Shown here: one piece after another, positions 1-11,758 of the stretch
How the letters are laid out: each line of letters opens with the position of its first letter
How positions within the stretch are numbered: the stretch's first letter is position 1
Assembly (NCBI GenBank): GCA_003640335.1
Contig: RBKG01000197.1
Coordinates: 1-11,833, forward strand
DNA from: Porphyromonas sp.
GTDB lineage: Bacteria > Bacteroidota > Bacteroidia > Bacteroidales > Porphyromonadaceae
Reading direction: 5' to 3'
Length of the DNA: 11,833 nucleotides
Notes under the pieces: generated by a model
Told to the model about the DNA's origin: nothing
The model's input: only the letters and a program-made list of their open reading frames with translations
The model's database searches: none
Made by a program: the position numbers and the translations under genes

Positions 1-2
1 GC

Positions 3-413
3 TTCTTCAAGCGAGGTAAGTATCTAGTATCCATGAATAAGTCAGGTTACTACCCCGTTGAATCAATCATTAGTTCGGAATACGATGCCAACAACCTATT
101 GAATCTATTCTCTTGGGGTCTTTATGGTTTTGCTCTTGATGGTTATACAGGAGCGATGTGGAAATTTGGAGATGGCTACTCTGTGACACTTGACCCTAAA
201 GCAGTAGATGTGCCTCGCAATGTAGAGACTACGCCTCCTCCTAGCAATAATAACAACAATAATCAGAATCAGAACCAAAATCAGAATCAGAATCAAAACC
301 AAAATCAGAATAATAACAATAATACAATAAGTAACACGAACAATACCCAAGTTAATATTGTCTTTGACCCCGCGTTTCTGAAAAAACTATCAGATGAACC
401 TAAGAACAAATAA
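3..413 (+). CDS. PEGA-like protein C-terminus with Asn/Gln-rich tail (5' truncated)
   Basis: The reading frame is open from the first full codon at base 3, so the gene very likely starts before the window. The Met codon at 33 sits inside a continuous domain (FFKRGKYLVSMNKSGYYPVES) and is probably not the start. The visible part resembles the end of a PEGA or carboxypeptidase-regulatory-like beta domain, followed by a Gly-rich hydrophobic stretch with a TGAMWKF motif. In many envelope proteins and lipoproteins of Bacteroidota and Proteobacteria that stretch reads roughly 'GG-IG-IVDP-TGAM'. Here IVDP is replaced by ALDG. A Pro-rich linker and a 26-residue Asn/Gln run (bases 246-323) follow, then a short Asn/Thr region and a charged Lys-rich end. 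An envelope location is inferred from the family only, because any signal peptide would lie outside the window. The function is unknown. It converges on rpoC with 129 bases between the two stop codons. Confidence 0.72.
   Translation, partial: FFKRGKYLVSMNKSGYYPVESIISSEYDANNLLNLFSWGLYGFALDGYTGAMWKFGDGYSVTLDPKAVDVPRNVETTPPPSNNNNNNQNQNQNQNQNQNQNQNNNNNTISNTNNTQVNIVFDPAFLKKLSDEPKNK
261..308 (+). repeat. Hexanucleotide tandem array encoding (Asn-Gln)8
   Basis: Eight in-frame 6-base units each encode Asn-Gln. In order they are AATCAG, AATCAG, AACCAA, AATCAG, AATCAG, AATCAA, AACCAA, AATCAG. Asn-only codons flank the array on both sides, at 246-260 and 309-323. The AACCAA units recur after two or three other units, which suggests that longer blocks were duplicated and not only single units. 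Gain or loss of a unit would keep the reading frame, so the tail length could vary between strains without breaking the gene. Confidence 0.9.
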
Positions 414-480
414 GAATAACTCTATAAGGCAATTCGTTGCATAATAAAGCGACCCTACTCAGAGTATTGTTCAACAAAAG

Positions 481-518
481 ATTAGCCCCCACTAGGAAAT
501 ATCCTAATGGGGGCTAAT
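481..518 (-). terminator. Intrinsic terminator after rpoC
   Basis: A 17-bp inverted repeat (arms 481-497 and 502-518) encloses a 4-base loop. It contains a run of five G-C pairs plus one further adjacent G-C pair. The only imperfect pair is C492/A507 on the plus strand, which becomes a G-U wobble in minus-strand RNA, so the hairpin folds better in the rpoC transcript. On the minus strand the stem is followed by C, TTTT, G, TT, a short U-tract. It lies 24 bases past the rpoC stop codon. It may also stop transcripts of the plus-strand gene ending at 413, but the plus-strand tail has no good U-run. The hairpin is read directly; termination is inferred. Confidence 0.88.
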
Positions 519-542
519 TAACTATTTATTGACTACCGAAGA

Positions 543-4829
<4,287 letters not shown>

Positions 4830-4853
4830 AATTCTTCTAAGATCATTTTATCC

Positions 4854-4889
4854 ACTCAGCACTACTGTTTAGATTATGTAGTACTGAGT
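4854..4889 (-). other. Hairpin between rpoB and rpoC
   Basis: The arms 4854-4865 and 4878-4889 form a 12-bp stem with a 12-base loop. The one imperfect pair, C4860/A4883 on the plus strand, is a G-U wobble in the operon transcript. The stem ends 24 bases upstream of the rpoC ATG and is followed by GGATAAAATG rather than a U-tract, so it does not look like a terminator. It could be an RNase processing site, a stabiliser of the downstream mRNA, or a translational element for rpoC. The function is inferred and untested. Confidence 0.7.
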
Positions 4890-4904
4890 AGATTGTCTAA
4901 TCAT

Positions 4905-7900
4905 TTAGTCTAGAGTAAAGCTTAGACCTAAGCCCTTAAGTTCGTGAAGGAGTACGTTAAGCGACTCTGGGATACCTGGCGTTGGCATAGGGTCACCCTT
5001 TACAATCGCTTCGTAAGCCTTGCTACGTCCTTGAACATCATCACTCTTGATTGTGAGGATTTCTTGTAGGATATGAGAAGCTCCGAATGCTTCAAGAGCC
5101 CAAACTTCCATCTCCCCGAAACGCTGACCACCAAACTGAGCCTTACCTCCGAGAGGTTGCTGAGTAATGAGTGAGTATGGACCAATCGAACGAGCGTGCA
5201 TCTTATCATCAACCATGTGACCGAGCTTGAGGAAGTATGTTACCCCTACTGTAGCTGGTTGGTCAAAGCGCTCACCAGTACCACCATCATATAGATAAGT
5301 CTTACCATTGCGAGCTAAGCCAGCCTTATCAGTCCATTCGTTCATATCATCAAGAGAAGCTCCATCGAAGATAGGCGTTGCAAACTTGCAATCAAGCTTA
5401 CGACCAGCCCATGCCAATACAGCCTCAAAAATCTGACCAAGGTTCATACGAGAAGGCACACCTAGTGGGTTCAAACAGATATCTACTGGAGTACCGTCTT
5501 CGAGGAATGGCATATCTTCTTGACGCACGACCTTAGATACAATACCCTTGTTACCGTGACGTCCGGCCATCTTATCACCAACTTGAATCTTACGCTTCTT
5601 AGCGATGTATACCTTAGCCATCTGAACGATACCTGATGGTAATTCATCACCGATAGACTCGTCAAGCTTTTCACGACGCATTTCGCTATCAATCTCCTTG
5701 CTACGCTTTAGGTAGTTGACAGTTGTCTTGTTGATAAGGTCATTAGTGTGAGCATCTTCTGTCCATTCTCCAAGCATAAGTTCGTTGAATGGAAGTGCTT
5801 CCAAGTCAGCCTTAGTAAACTTAGCACCAACCTTAAGCTTATCAGTACCTAAGAAATCCTTCACAGACTTCACTGTGTGATTAGATGTAAGCTTGAGCAT
5901 CTTATCAATGAAGAGCGTCTTAAGGTCATTCTGCTTCTCAGCATACTTAGTCTCAATCTTCTCTTGAATTGCCTTAAGCTCTGCTCTACCCTTCTTGTCA
6001 ATCTTCTTAGAGTAAAGACTTGTACCAATCACGACACCACGAAGAGAAGGCGTTGCCTTTAGAGACGCATCCTTAACGTCACCTGCCTTATCACCAAAGA
6101 TAGCTCTCAAGAGCTTTTCTTCTGGAGTAGGGTCACTTTCTCCCTTTGGCGTAATCTTACCTACAAGAATATCACCTGGTTCTACACGAGCACCAACTCT
6201 GATGATACCATCTGCATCAAGATTCTTAGTTGCATCATCGCTAACGTTAGGAATATCGCTTGTAAGCTCTTCTAGACCACGCTTAGTTTCACGAACTTCA
6301 AGGATATATTCATCAACGTGAACAGAAGTGAAGAAGTCTTCACGAACAAGGCGTTCGTTAAGCACGATAGCATCCTCATAGTTATAACCCTTCCATGGCA
6401 TGTAAGCAACCTGAACGTTACGTCCAAGAGCTAGTTCTCCGCCTTGAGTAGAATAACCTTCTGTAAGAATATCTCCCTTCTCTACACGCTGTCCCTTATG
6501 ACAGATAGGACGAAGGTCAATAGTTGTACTTTGGTTAGTCTTACGGAATTTAGGAAGCTTATATTCTGTTACAGGATCGTCGAAGCTTACAAAAGATTCC
6601 TCTTCAGTCCAGTCGTACTTAATGCGAATGCAATTAGCATCTACATAAACGACTTCACCGCTACGCTCAGCAACGACCTGCGTACGAGAGTCATGAACAA
6701 GCTGTCCTTCGATACCAGTACCCACAATAGGAGCTTCTGGACGAAGCAATGGAACAGCCTGACGCATCATGTTCGAGCCCATCAGTGCACGGTTAGCGTC
6801 ATCGTGCTCAAGGAATGGAATAAGTGATGCTGCGATAGATGCAATCTGCGTAGGAGCCACATCCATCAAGTCCACCTCGTTAGGAGCAACTACTGGGAAG
6901 TCAGATTCTAGACGAGCCTTGATACGTTCGTCAGTAAAGCGACCATGTTCATCAATAGAAGCGTTACCCTGAGCAACAAGCTTATCTTCTTCTTCCTCTG
7001 CAGTGTAATACTGAAGACCTGCTTCACTGAAATCAACAACCCCATTATCAACCTTACGGTAAGGAGTAGCGATGAAGCCTAGGTCATTGATCTTAGCATA
7101 TACACAGAGTGATGAAATCAGACCAATGTTAGGACCTTCAGGAGTTTCAATTGGACAAAGACGACCATAGTGCGTATAGTGTACGTCACGCACCTCGAAA
7201 CCGGCACGGTCACGACTAATACCACCAGGACCTAGAGCCGAGATACGACGCTTGTGAGTAATCTCTGCAAGAGGGTTAGTCTGGTCCATGAACTGAGAAA
7301 GAGCATTCGTTCCAAAGAATGAATTTACAACAGAAGAAAGCGTTTTAGCATTAACCAAGTCTTCTGGAGTGAACACTTCGTTGTCACGAACATTCATACG
7401 GTCTCTTACTGTACGAGCCATACGAGCGAGACCAACACCGAATTGATTGTAGAGCTGCTCACCTACAGTACGCACACGGCGGTTAGATAGGTGGTCAATA
7501 TCGTCTACTTGAGCCTTTGAATTAGCTAATTCGATGAGATATTTCAAAATCTCTACGATATCCTCATTCGTGAGTACACGAGTATCAGGGTCAATAGAGA
7601 GATTCAATTTCTTATTGATACGATAACGACCAACATCACCTAGGTCGTAACGCTTGTCAGAGAAGAATAGGTTTGTGATGACTTCTCTAGCATTAGCTTC
7701 ATCTGCTGGTTCAGCATTACGAAGCTGACGATAAATGTAATAAAGAGCATCATGCTCGCTATTACATGGGTCCTTCTGAAGCGTATTGAAAATAAGCGAA
7801 TAGTCTGTACCCTGCTTATCTTCCTTATGGAGCAGAATAGTCTTAGCTCCAGCTTCAAGGATTTGTTCGATATGTTCTTCGGTAAGCTCTACATCACGGT

Positions 7901-8714
7901 CTACAAGCACTGTAGTACGCTCAATAGATACCACTTCACCTGTATCTTCATCGCTAAGGTCATCAATGTAAGTCTTATTTACACGACCAGCAAGCTTACG
8001 ACCAACATACTTCTTAAGCGTAGACTTGCTCACCTTTACTTCCTCAGCAAGACCAAATAAGTCTAAGATATCCTTATCTGATTCGTAGCCGATAGCACGA
8101 AGAAGCGTAGTTACAGGTAATTTCTTTTTACGATCGATGTAGGCATACATCGCGTTGTTCACATCCGTAGCGAACTCTATCCAAGAGCCACGGAATGGGA
8201 TAATACGAGCTGAATACAGCTGTGTACGGCTCGTATGCATACTTGTCCCAAAGAACACCCCAGGAGAACGGTGCAACTGAGATACGATAACACGCTCGGC
8301 ACCATTGATGACGAACGTACCCGAATTTGTCATGTAAGGGATAGGACCCAAGAACACATCTTGGATTACCGTAGCGAAGTCTTCGTGATCAGGGTCAGTA
8401 CAGTAAAGCTTAAGTTTCGCTTTAAGAGGAACACTATAAGTAAGACCACGACTTAAACACTCTTCGATAGAATACTTAGGAGGATCAACATAGTAATCCA
8501 AGAACTCTAATACGAAGTTATTACGAGTGTCTGCAATAGGGAAATTCTCTGCAAACACCTTATACAGACCCTCCTTCTTACGACGCTCAGGCGGTGTATC
8601 CAGCTGGAAGAAATCCTGGAAGCTCTTAAGCTGAACTTCTAGGAAATCAGGGAATTGCAACGGATTCTTTATCGATGCAAAGTTTACTCTCTTTTTATTC
8701 TGGTTAGGAGCCAT
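4905..8714 (-). CDS. rpoB: DNA-directed RNA polymerase subunit beta
   Basis: The 1269-residue second-largest subunit of RNA polymerase pairs with beta' to form the catalytic cleft and is the target of rifamycins. The rifampicin region is clear, from L472 to L494 ([19 protein letters not shown] followed by ISAL). The equivalents of E. coli D516, H526 and S531 are present as D477, H487 and S492. The motif [17 protein letters not shown] starts at G1046, so K1048 and K1056 are the lysines that contact the initiating nucleotide. The motif [20 protein letters not shown] is intact. The protein is somewhat shorter than the 1342-residue E. coli subunit, as expected from lineage-specific insertions. 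ATG at 8714 is the only sensible start and gives the usual Bacteroidales N-terminus ([15 protein letters not shown]), but its upstream context is C-rich (CCCCAA), unlike its neighbours. Confidence 0.99.
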   Translation of the reverse strand: MAPNQNKKRVNFASIKNPLQFPDFLEVQLKSFQDFFQLDTPPERRKKEGLYKVFAENFPIADTRNNFVLEFLDYYVDPPKYSIEECLSRGLTYSVPLKAKLKLYCTDPDHEDFATVIQDVFLGPIPYMTNSGTFVINGAERVIVSQLHRSPGVFFGTSMHTSRTQLYSARIIPFRGSWIEFATDVNNAMYAYIDRKKKLPVTTLLRAIGYESDKDILDLFGLAEEVKVSKSTLKKYVGRKLAGRVNKTYIDDLSDEDTGEVVSIERTTVLVDRDVELTEEHIEQILEAGAKTILLHKEDKQGTDYSLIFNTLQKDPCNSEHDALYYIYRQLRNAEPADEANAREVITNLFFSDKRYDLGDVGRYRINKKLNLSIDPDTRVLTNEDIVEILKYLIELANSKAQVDDIDHLSNRRVRTVGEQLYNQFGVGLARMARTVRDRMNVRDNEVFTPEDLVNAKTLSSVVNSFFGTNALSQFMDQTNPLAEITHKRRISALGPGGISRDRAGFEVRDVHYTHYGRLCPIETPEGPNIGLISSLCVYAKINDLGFIATPYRKVDNGVVDFSEAGLQYYTAEEEEDKLVAQGNASIDEHGRFTDERIKARLESDFPVVAPNEVDLMDVAPTQIASIAASLIPFLEHDDANRALMGSNMMRQAVPLLRPEAPIVGTGIEGQLVHDSRTQVVAERSGEVVYVDANCIRIKYDWTEEESFVSFDDPVTEYKLPKFRKTNQSTTIDLRPICHKGQRVEKGDILTEGYSTQGGELALGRNVQVAYMPWKGYNYEDAIVLNERLVREDFFTSVHVDEYILEVRETKRGLEELTSDIPNVSDDATKNLDADGIIRVGARVEPGDILVGKITPKGESDPTPEEKLLRAIFGDKAGDVKDASLKATPSLRGVVIGTSLYSKKIDKKGRAELKAIQEKIETKYAEKQNDLKTLFIDKMLKLTSNHTVKSVKDFLGTDKLKVGAKFTKADLEALPFNELMLGEWTEDAHTNDLINKTTVNYLKRSKEIDSEMRREKLDESIGDELPSGIVQMAKVYIAKKRKIQVGDKMAGRHGNKGIVSKVVRQEDMPFLEDGTPVDICLNPLGVPSRMNLGQIFEAVLAWAGRKLDCKFATPIFDGASLDDMNEWTDKAGLARNGKTYLYDGGTGERFDQPATVGVTYFLKLGHMVDDKMHARSIGPYSLITQQPLGGKAQFGGQRFGEMEVWALEAFGASHILQEILTIKSDDVQGRSKAYEAIVKGDPMPTPGIPESLNVLLHELKGLGLSFTLD

Positions 8715-8755
8715 TTGGGGACTAATAAAAGATACTTAGTTTGATAGGCACAAAA

Positions 8756-8790
8756 TGGTTAAGACTCCTCCTACAGAGGAATCTTAACCA
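8756..8790 (-). terminator. Attenuator-like hairpin between rplL and rpoB
   Basis: A 15-bp stem (arms 8756-8770 and 8776-8790) closes a 5-base loop. The single imperfect pair, C8765/A8781 on the plus strand, is a G-U wobble in the operon transcript. On the minus strand the stem is directly followed by TTTTG. This is an intrinsic-terminator layout, but with an AU-rich lower stem and a short U-tract, so partial readthrough is expected. It starts 33 bases after the rplL stop and ends 41 bases before the rpoB start. In E. coli the rplL-rpoB gap is known to hold an attenuator that lowers polymerase output relative to L7/L12. The same role here is inferred from position and structure. Confidence 0.75.
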
Positions 8791-8797
8791 GTATAGA

Positions 8798-8814
8798 CCT
8801 GTGCTTGACACAGG
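8798..8814 (-). other. Small hairpin just after rplL
   Basis: A perfect 6-bp stem, CCTGTG with CACAGG, closes a 5-base loop. It lies 9 bases after the rplL stop codon and 7 bases upstream (in transcription) of the larger attenuator-like hairpin. It has no U-tract. It could protect the 3' end of the rplL message after processing, or be part of a two-hairpin attenuator. The structure is read from the sequence; the function is a guess. Confidence 0.5.
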
Positions 8815-8823
8815 CAGTATTAA

Positions 8824-9192
8824 TTACTTAAGCTCTACTTCTGCACCAGCTTCTTCTAGCGCAGCCTTTACAGCTTCAGCTGTAGCCTTATCTACACCTT
8901 CCTTAACAGCAGCAGGTGCAGCATCTACGATGTCCTTAGCTTCCTTAAGACCAAGACCACAGTGTTCCTTAACGGCCTTAACAACCTGGAGCTTAGCAGC
9001 GCCAGCGCTCTTTAGGATTACATCGAAAGAAGTCTTTTCTTCTTCTGCAGCGGCATCACCACCAGCAGCAACTACTACTGCTGCAGCAGCTGGTTCAATA
9101 CCGTATTCGTCCTTAAGAATAGCTGCAAGTTCGCTTACTTCCTTTACTGTTAGGTTTACTAGCTGTTCTGCAATAGCTTTGATATCTGCCAT
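8824..9192 (-). CDS. rplL: 50S ribosomal protein L7/L12 (bL12)
   Basis: This 122-residue stalk protein binds L10 as dimers and recruits and stimulates translational GTPases. The N-terminal dimerisation helices (about 1-33, [28 protein letters not shown]) are followed by an Ala/Gly-rich flexible hinge (about 34-50) and the globular C-terminal domain (about 53-122). The C-terminal domain carries the factor-binding motif [12 protein letters not shown] (79-90) and the typical ending [10 protein letters not shown]. The length is normal for the family. The start at 9192 gives the usual N-terminus. The leader is A/U-rich with A at -3 and -6, consistent with the several-fold higher output needed for a multi-copy stalk protein. 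It follows rplJ by 47 bases, and two hairpins separate it from rpoB. Confidence 0.98.
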   Translation of the reverse strand: MADIKAIAEQLVNLTVKEVSELAAILKDEYGIEPAAAAVVVAAGGDAAAEEEKTSFDVILKSAGAAKLQVVKAVKEHCGLGLKEAKDIVDAAPAAVKEGVDKATAEAVKAALEEAGAEVELK

Positions 9193-9239
9193 ATTATTGT
9201 ATTGTTACTTTGTTTACGTAATAAAATTTGTAGGTATCA
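9193..9239 (-). promoter_or_regulatory. A/U-rich translation leader of rplL
   Basis: The 47-base rplJ-rplL gap has no Shine-Dalgarno sequence. The last 22 bases before the ATG contain a single G, and A is present at -3 and -6. Bacteroidota are known to rely little on Shine-Dalgarno pairing and to favour A-rich, unstructured upstream regions. The leader therefore looks like a strong start for the most abundant product of the operon. I see no clear TAnnTTTG promoter element in it. Confidence 0.5.
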
Positions 9240-9743
9240 TTATTCGGCTGAACCTTCGCCGTTGTTATCCTTATTCTCAAGCGCAGAAAGCACATTGCGA
9301 ATTGGTGATTGTAGCAGAGCCACGATATCGCCAATAAGCTCTTCCTTGCTCTTGATAGCCACAAGCGTGTCAAGTTGGTTGTCGCCATAGAAGCCTGTTT
9401 CAGCATAAGCACCCTTAAGGCGGATCTTAGCAGCTTCCTTTTGCTCCTTAAGAATATCCTTGATTAGCTTAGCTGGAGCATTAGCTACATTAGAGAACAT
9501 CACCATTGTGTTGCCCTTAAGTGCAGACTGTAGTGGAGAGAAGTCTCCTACTTCAGCTAGTGCACGGCGAAGAAGCGTGTTCTTAACTACGAAAAGCTTG
9601 ATGCTTGCTTGATTTGCTTTACGACGGAGTTGTGCTGTCTGAGCAGCATCCATCCCTTCAGTATCTGCTAGATAGAAGTGAGGATACTCGCTGAGATAGC
9701 TCTTGAGTTGTTCGATGACAACTGCCTTATTTTCCTTTCTCAT
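9240..9743 (-). CDS. rplJ: 50S ribosomal protein L10 (uL10)
   Basis: This 167-residue stalk base protein anchors L7/L12 dimers to the GTPase-associated region of 23S rRNA. The N-terminal RNA-binding domain opens with MRKENKAVVIEQLKSYL, which is typical, and includes the conserved FVVKNTLLRRAL segment (51-62) and the GNTMVMF strand. The C-terminal helix (about 135-160, ELIGDIVALLQSPIRNVLSAL) is the platform for L12 dimers, and a short acidic tail follows. The start at 9743 is preceded by an AAGGAAA purine stretch, the closest thing to a Shine-Dalgarno site in the operon, with A at -3 and -6. It lies 16 bases after rplA, so any L10 autoregulatory leader would have to overlap the rplA 3' end. 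Confidence 0.98.
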   Translation of the reverse strand: MRKENKAVVIEQLKSYLSEYPHFYLADTEGMDAAQTAQLRRKANQASIKLFVVKNTLLRRALAEVGDFSPLQSALKGNTMVMFSNVANAPAKLIKDILKEQKEAAKIRLKGAYAETGFYGDNQLDTLVAIKSKEELIGDIVALLQSPIRNVLSALENKDNNGEGSAE

Positions 9744-9759
9744 TGTCTTTCCTTACTTA

Positions 9760-10455
9760 TTATTCTTCTACAGACTTAGGGTCAATCTTCACACCTGGGC
9801 TCATTGTGCTAGAGATAAAGATGCTCTTGATGTAAGCACCCTTAGCAGCACTTGGCTTGAGCTTAATGAGTGTAGAAATGAATTCTGCTGCATTTTCCTT
9901 AATCTGCTCTGCAGTGAAAGAAGCCTTACCGATAGAAGTGTGAACGATACCCGTCTTATCTACCTTAAAGTCAATCTTACCACTCTTCACTTCCTTAACA
10001 GCAGCACCTACTTCATTTGTTACAGTACCACTCTTAGGGTTAGGCATTAGACCACGTGGACCAAGTACACGACCTAGAGCACCAATCTTACCCATGATAG
10101 CTGGCTGAGTGATGATTACATCAATATCAGTCCATCCACCACGAATCTTTTCGATATACTCATCTAGACCTACATAGTCAGCACCAGCAGCCTTTGCTTC
10201 TTCCTCCTTATCTGGAGTACAGAGAGCAAGTACACGAACCTGCTTACCAGTACCGTGAGGTAGCGTTACCACACCACGAACCATCTGGTTAGCCTTACGA
10301 GGGTCAACACCTAGACGTACATCAACGTCTACAGATGCATCAAACTTAGTAAGTGTGATTTCCTTCACCTTTGCTGATGCTTCAGCTAGAGTGTAGGCCT
10401 TTCCTGGCTCGATCTTGCTCAAAGCGAGCTTCTGCTTCTTTGTCAGTTTACTCAT
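9760..10455 (-). CDS. rplA: 50S ribosomal protein L1 (uL1)
   Basis: This 231-residue protein forms the L1 stalk of the 50S subunit, binds 23S rRNA and helps move deacylated tRNA out of the E site. The family signature [15 protein letters not shown] is present at 132-146. The split domain I (about 1-66 and 160-231) surrounds the inserted domain II, and the ending [11 protein letters not shown] is typical. The length matches the bacterial family (about 230). The ATG at 10455 gives the expected N-terminus [10 protein letters not shown]1 is a known translational repressor of its own operon in several bacteria. I could not identify its mRNA target with confidence, but the nusG-rplK gap is the place to look. 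It lies 20 bases after rplK and 16 before rplJ. Confidence 0.98.
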   Translation of the reverse strand: MSKLTKKQKLALSKIEPGKAYTLAEASAKVKEITLTKFDASVDVDVRLGVDPRKANQMVRGVVTLPHGTGKQVRVLALCTPDKEEEAKAAGADYVGLDEYIEKIRGGWTDIDVIITQPAIMGKIGALGRVLGPRGLMPNPKSGTVTNEVGAAVKEVKSGKIDFKVDKTGIVHTSIGKASFTAEQIKENAAEFISTLIKLKPSAAKGAYIKSIFISSTMSPGVKIDPKSVEE

Positions 10456-10475
10456 GTTCTTTGATTAGTTATTTA

Positions 10476-10913
10476 TTATCCAGGAAATTCACCCTTTACT
10501 ACAATACCCATACTGCGAGCTGTACCTGCTACCATCTTCATAGCAGCTTCTACAGTGAAGCAGTTAAGGTCGACCAACTTGTCTGCTGCAATAGTACGCA
10601 CTTGTTCCCAAGTAATCTCAGCAACCTTATTACGGTTAGGCTGAGCAGAACCACTCTTCAGCTTAGTAACTTCCTTGAGCTGAACAGCTACAGGAGGAGT
10701 CTTGATAATGAAATCAAAGCTCTTGTCAGCATAGTAAGTGATAACTACTGGAAGTATCTTACCTGCTTGATCCTGAGTTCTGGCGTTGAACTGCTTGCAG
10801 AACTCCATTATATTGATACCCTTAGCACCAAGTGCAGGTCCTACGGGAGGTGATGGATTAGCCGCACCACCCTTGATTTGCAATTTTAGTTGTCCAGCAA
10901 TTTCTTTTGCCAT
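10476..10913 (-). CDS. rplK: 50S ribosomal protein L11 (uL11)
   Basis: This 145-residue protein of the GTPase-associated centre binds helices 43 and 44 of 23S rRNA together with the L10 stalk. The N-terminal domain carries the Pro-rich helix [10 protein letters not shown] (20-29), the site linked to thiostrepton binding and to RelA activation. The linker KTPP (71-74) leads to the C-terminal RNA-binding domain, which ends with [10 protein letters not shown] (130-139). The length is close to the family norm of about 141. The start has A at -3 and -6 and an A-rich leader without a Shine-Dalgarno site. It is the first ribosomal protein gene of the block, 66 bases after nusG. Confidence 0.98.
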   Translation of the reverse strand: MAKEIAGQLKLQIKGGAANPSPPVGPALGAKGINIMEFCKQFNARTQDQAGKILPVVITYYADKSFDFIIKTPPVAVQLKEVTKLKSGSAQPNRNKVAEITWEQVRTIAADKLVDLNCFTVEAAMKMVAGTARSMGIVVKGEFPG

Positions 10914-10929
10914 TGTTATTCTATTCTTT

Positions 10930-10944
10930 TAGTGATTAACACTA
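10930..10944 (-). other. Small hairpin upstream of rplK
   Basis: A 5-bp stem, TAGTG with CACTA, closes a 5-base loop 16 bases upstream of the rplK start, in the longest gap of the upstream half of the operon (66 bases). It is too short to be sure of. It is recorded because L1 in other bacteria represses its operon by binding a hairpin in the rplK leader. I do not see enough similarity to the L1 site of 23S rRNA to claim that here. Confidence 0.25.
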
Positions 10945-10979
10945 TACGATTAACTAGGTCTTCTTACCCCGTAACAGGT

Positions 10980-11534
10980 TTAAAGTTCCTTAGTCACTTG
11001 AGCATAACTTAGTTCAAGAGGGATCTTACGACCAAACATCTTAACCATCACCTTCAGCTTACGCTTATCGGGGGTTACCTCTTCAACTACAGCCTCACAT
11101 CCAGCAAAGGCATCATCCATAACCTTCACGATATCGCCCACATAGAAGTCGATTTCATACTCGCCTTCACTTAGTGCAATCTCGTCGGCACGGTTCATCA
11201 GACGCTCTACTTCGCTACGCTTCATAGGCTCTGGATCCGTTCCACGGCTACCACCTAAGAAACCAATCACATTAGGAGTATTGCGCAGTCTATACGCTAC
11301 ATCTCCAACAAGAGCGGCTTCTACAATGATGTAACCAGGAAGACTAGGACGCTCCTTAACAATCTTCTTGCCACCACGCTGACTTACGACCTTCTCTGTA
11401 GGCACGAAGACTTGAGACACATAACGACCAAGCTCAGTAAGCCTGATCTCTCTATCTAAATCCTCTTTAACCTTATTCTCCTTACCGCTTACGGCACGAA
11501 GAATATAGAATTTCTTCTCATTTACCTCTGCCAT
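10980..11534 (-). CDS. nusG: Transcription termination/antitermination factor NusG
   Basis: This 184-residue general elongation factor binds the beta' clamp through its N-terminal NGN domain (about 7-115). It contacts Rho or ribosomal protein S10 through its C-terminal KOW domain (about 130-184). The NGN domain is shown by KFYILRAVSGKE near the start and by FVPTEKVV, RPSLPGYIIVEA and NVIGFLGG further on. The KOW domain is shown by VGDIVKV and by the ending KLKVMVKMFGRKIPLELSYAQV. Two positions differ from the usual pattern: the common Trp of the first strand is Phe9, and the near-invariant KOW glycine is replaced by Ala148 (FAGCEAVVEEV). The start at 11534 lies 4 bases after the secE stop, suggesting translational coupling. 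The context has G at -3. Confidence 0.97.
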   Translation of the reverse strand: MAEVNEKKFYILRAVSGKENKVKEDLDREIRLTELGRYVSQVFVPTEKVVSQRGGKKIVKERPSLPGYIIVEAALVGDVAYRLRNTPNVIGFLGGSRGTDPEPMKRSEVERLMNRADEIALSEGEYEIDFYVGDIVKVMDDAFAGCEAVVEEVTPDKRKLKVMVKMFGRKIPLELSYAQVTKEL

Positions 11535-11538
11535 AACG

Positions 11539-11742
11539 TTATGCCAAAGCTTGATAAATGAACTTCAACGCGCGCTCAAAGACCTGATCCACACCAGTCA
11601 CAAATAGTGCTATGATAATGGAAGCAACCAGCACAACGATAGAACTACTCGTCAGTTCCTGACGAGTAGGCCACGTTACTTTTTGTGTCAGTTCTATGTA
11701 AGAATCTTTGAATGCTGATCCTATGCGACTAACTATACTCAT
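11539..11742 (-). CDS. secE: Preprotein translocase subunit SecE
   Basis: This 67-residue subunit of the SecYEG protein-conducting channel clamps SecY in the inner membrane. An amphipathic N-terminal helix leads to the conserved motif KVTWPTRQEL (21-30), followed by one transmembrane segment at about 33-52 (SSIVVLVASIIIALFVTGVD) and a short C-terminal tail. This single-span form is the common bacterial type, unlike the three-span E. coli protein, so the short length is normal. Its ATG lies 16 bases after the tRNA-Trp 3' end and its stop is 4 bases before nusG. The conserved secE-nusG pairing supports the call. Confidence 0.96.
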   Translation of the reverse strand: MSIVSRIGSAFKDSYIELTQKVTWPTRQELTSSSIVVLVASIIIALFVTGVDQVFERALKFIYQALA

Positions 11743-11758
11743 TGTCTCGTATTCTTAG

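Noticed and set aside
33-35. ATG at 33 as the true start of the plus-strand gene
   Set aside because: The frame stays open to the window edge and the residues before the Met continue the domain pattern. A start upstream of the window is more likely.
246-323. Short direct repeats that might suggest a CRISPR array
   Set aside because: The units are 6 bases, contiguous and in frame with a gene, with no spacers.
105-350. Minus-strand frame with an Ile/Leu/Val-rich stretch that looks like a membrane helix
   Set aside because: The hydrophobic run is the reverse translation of the Asn/Gln hexanucleotide array, and the plus-strand frame is the real gene.
456-466. Odd palindrome TACTCAGAGTA upstream of the rpoC terminator on the plus strand
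   Set aside because: It has only five pairs around a single centre base, so it is neither a stable RNA hairpin nor a recognisable operator.
8741-9337. 198-residue open frame on the plus strand, opposite rplL and the end of rplJ
   Set aside because: It is a Ser/Ala/Thr-rich low-complexity translation antisense to the Ala/Glu-rich rplL. It crosses the intergenic hairpins and has no recognisable domain, so it is a shadow.
10341-10348. TAAGTTTG on the minus strand inside rplA, matching the Bacteroidota -7 element TAnnTTTG
   Set aside because: No TTTG lies at the expected -33 distance and the site is within coding sequence, so a chance match is likely.
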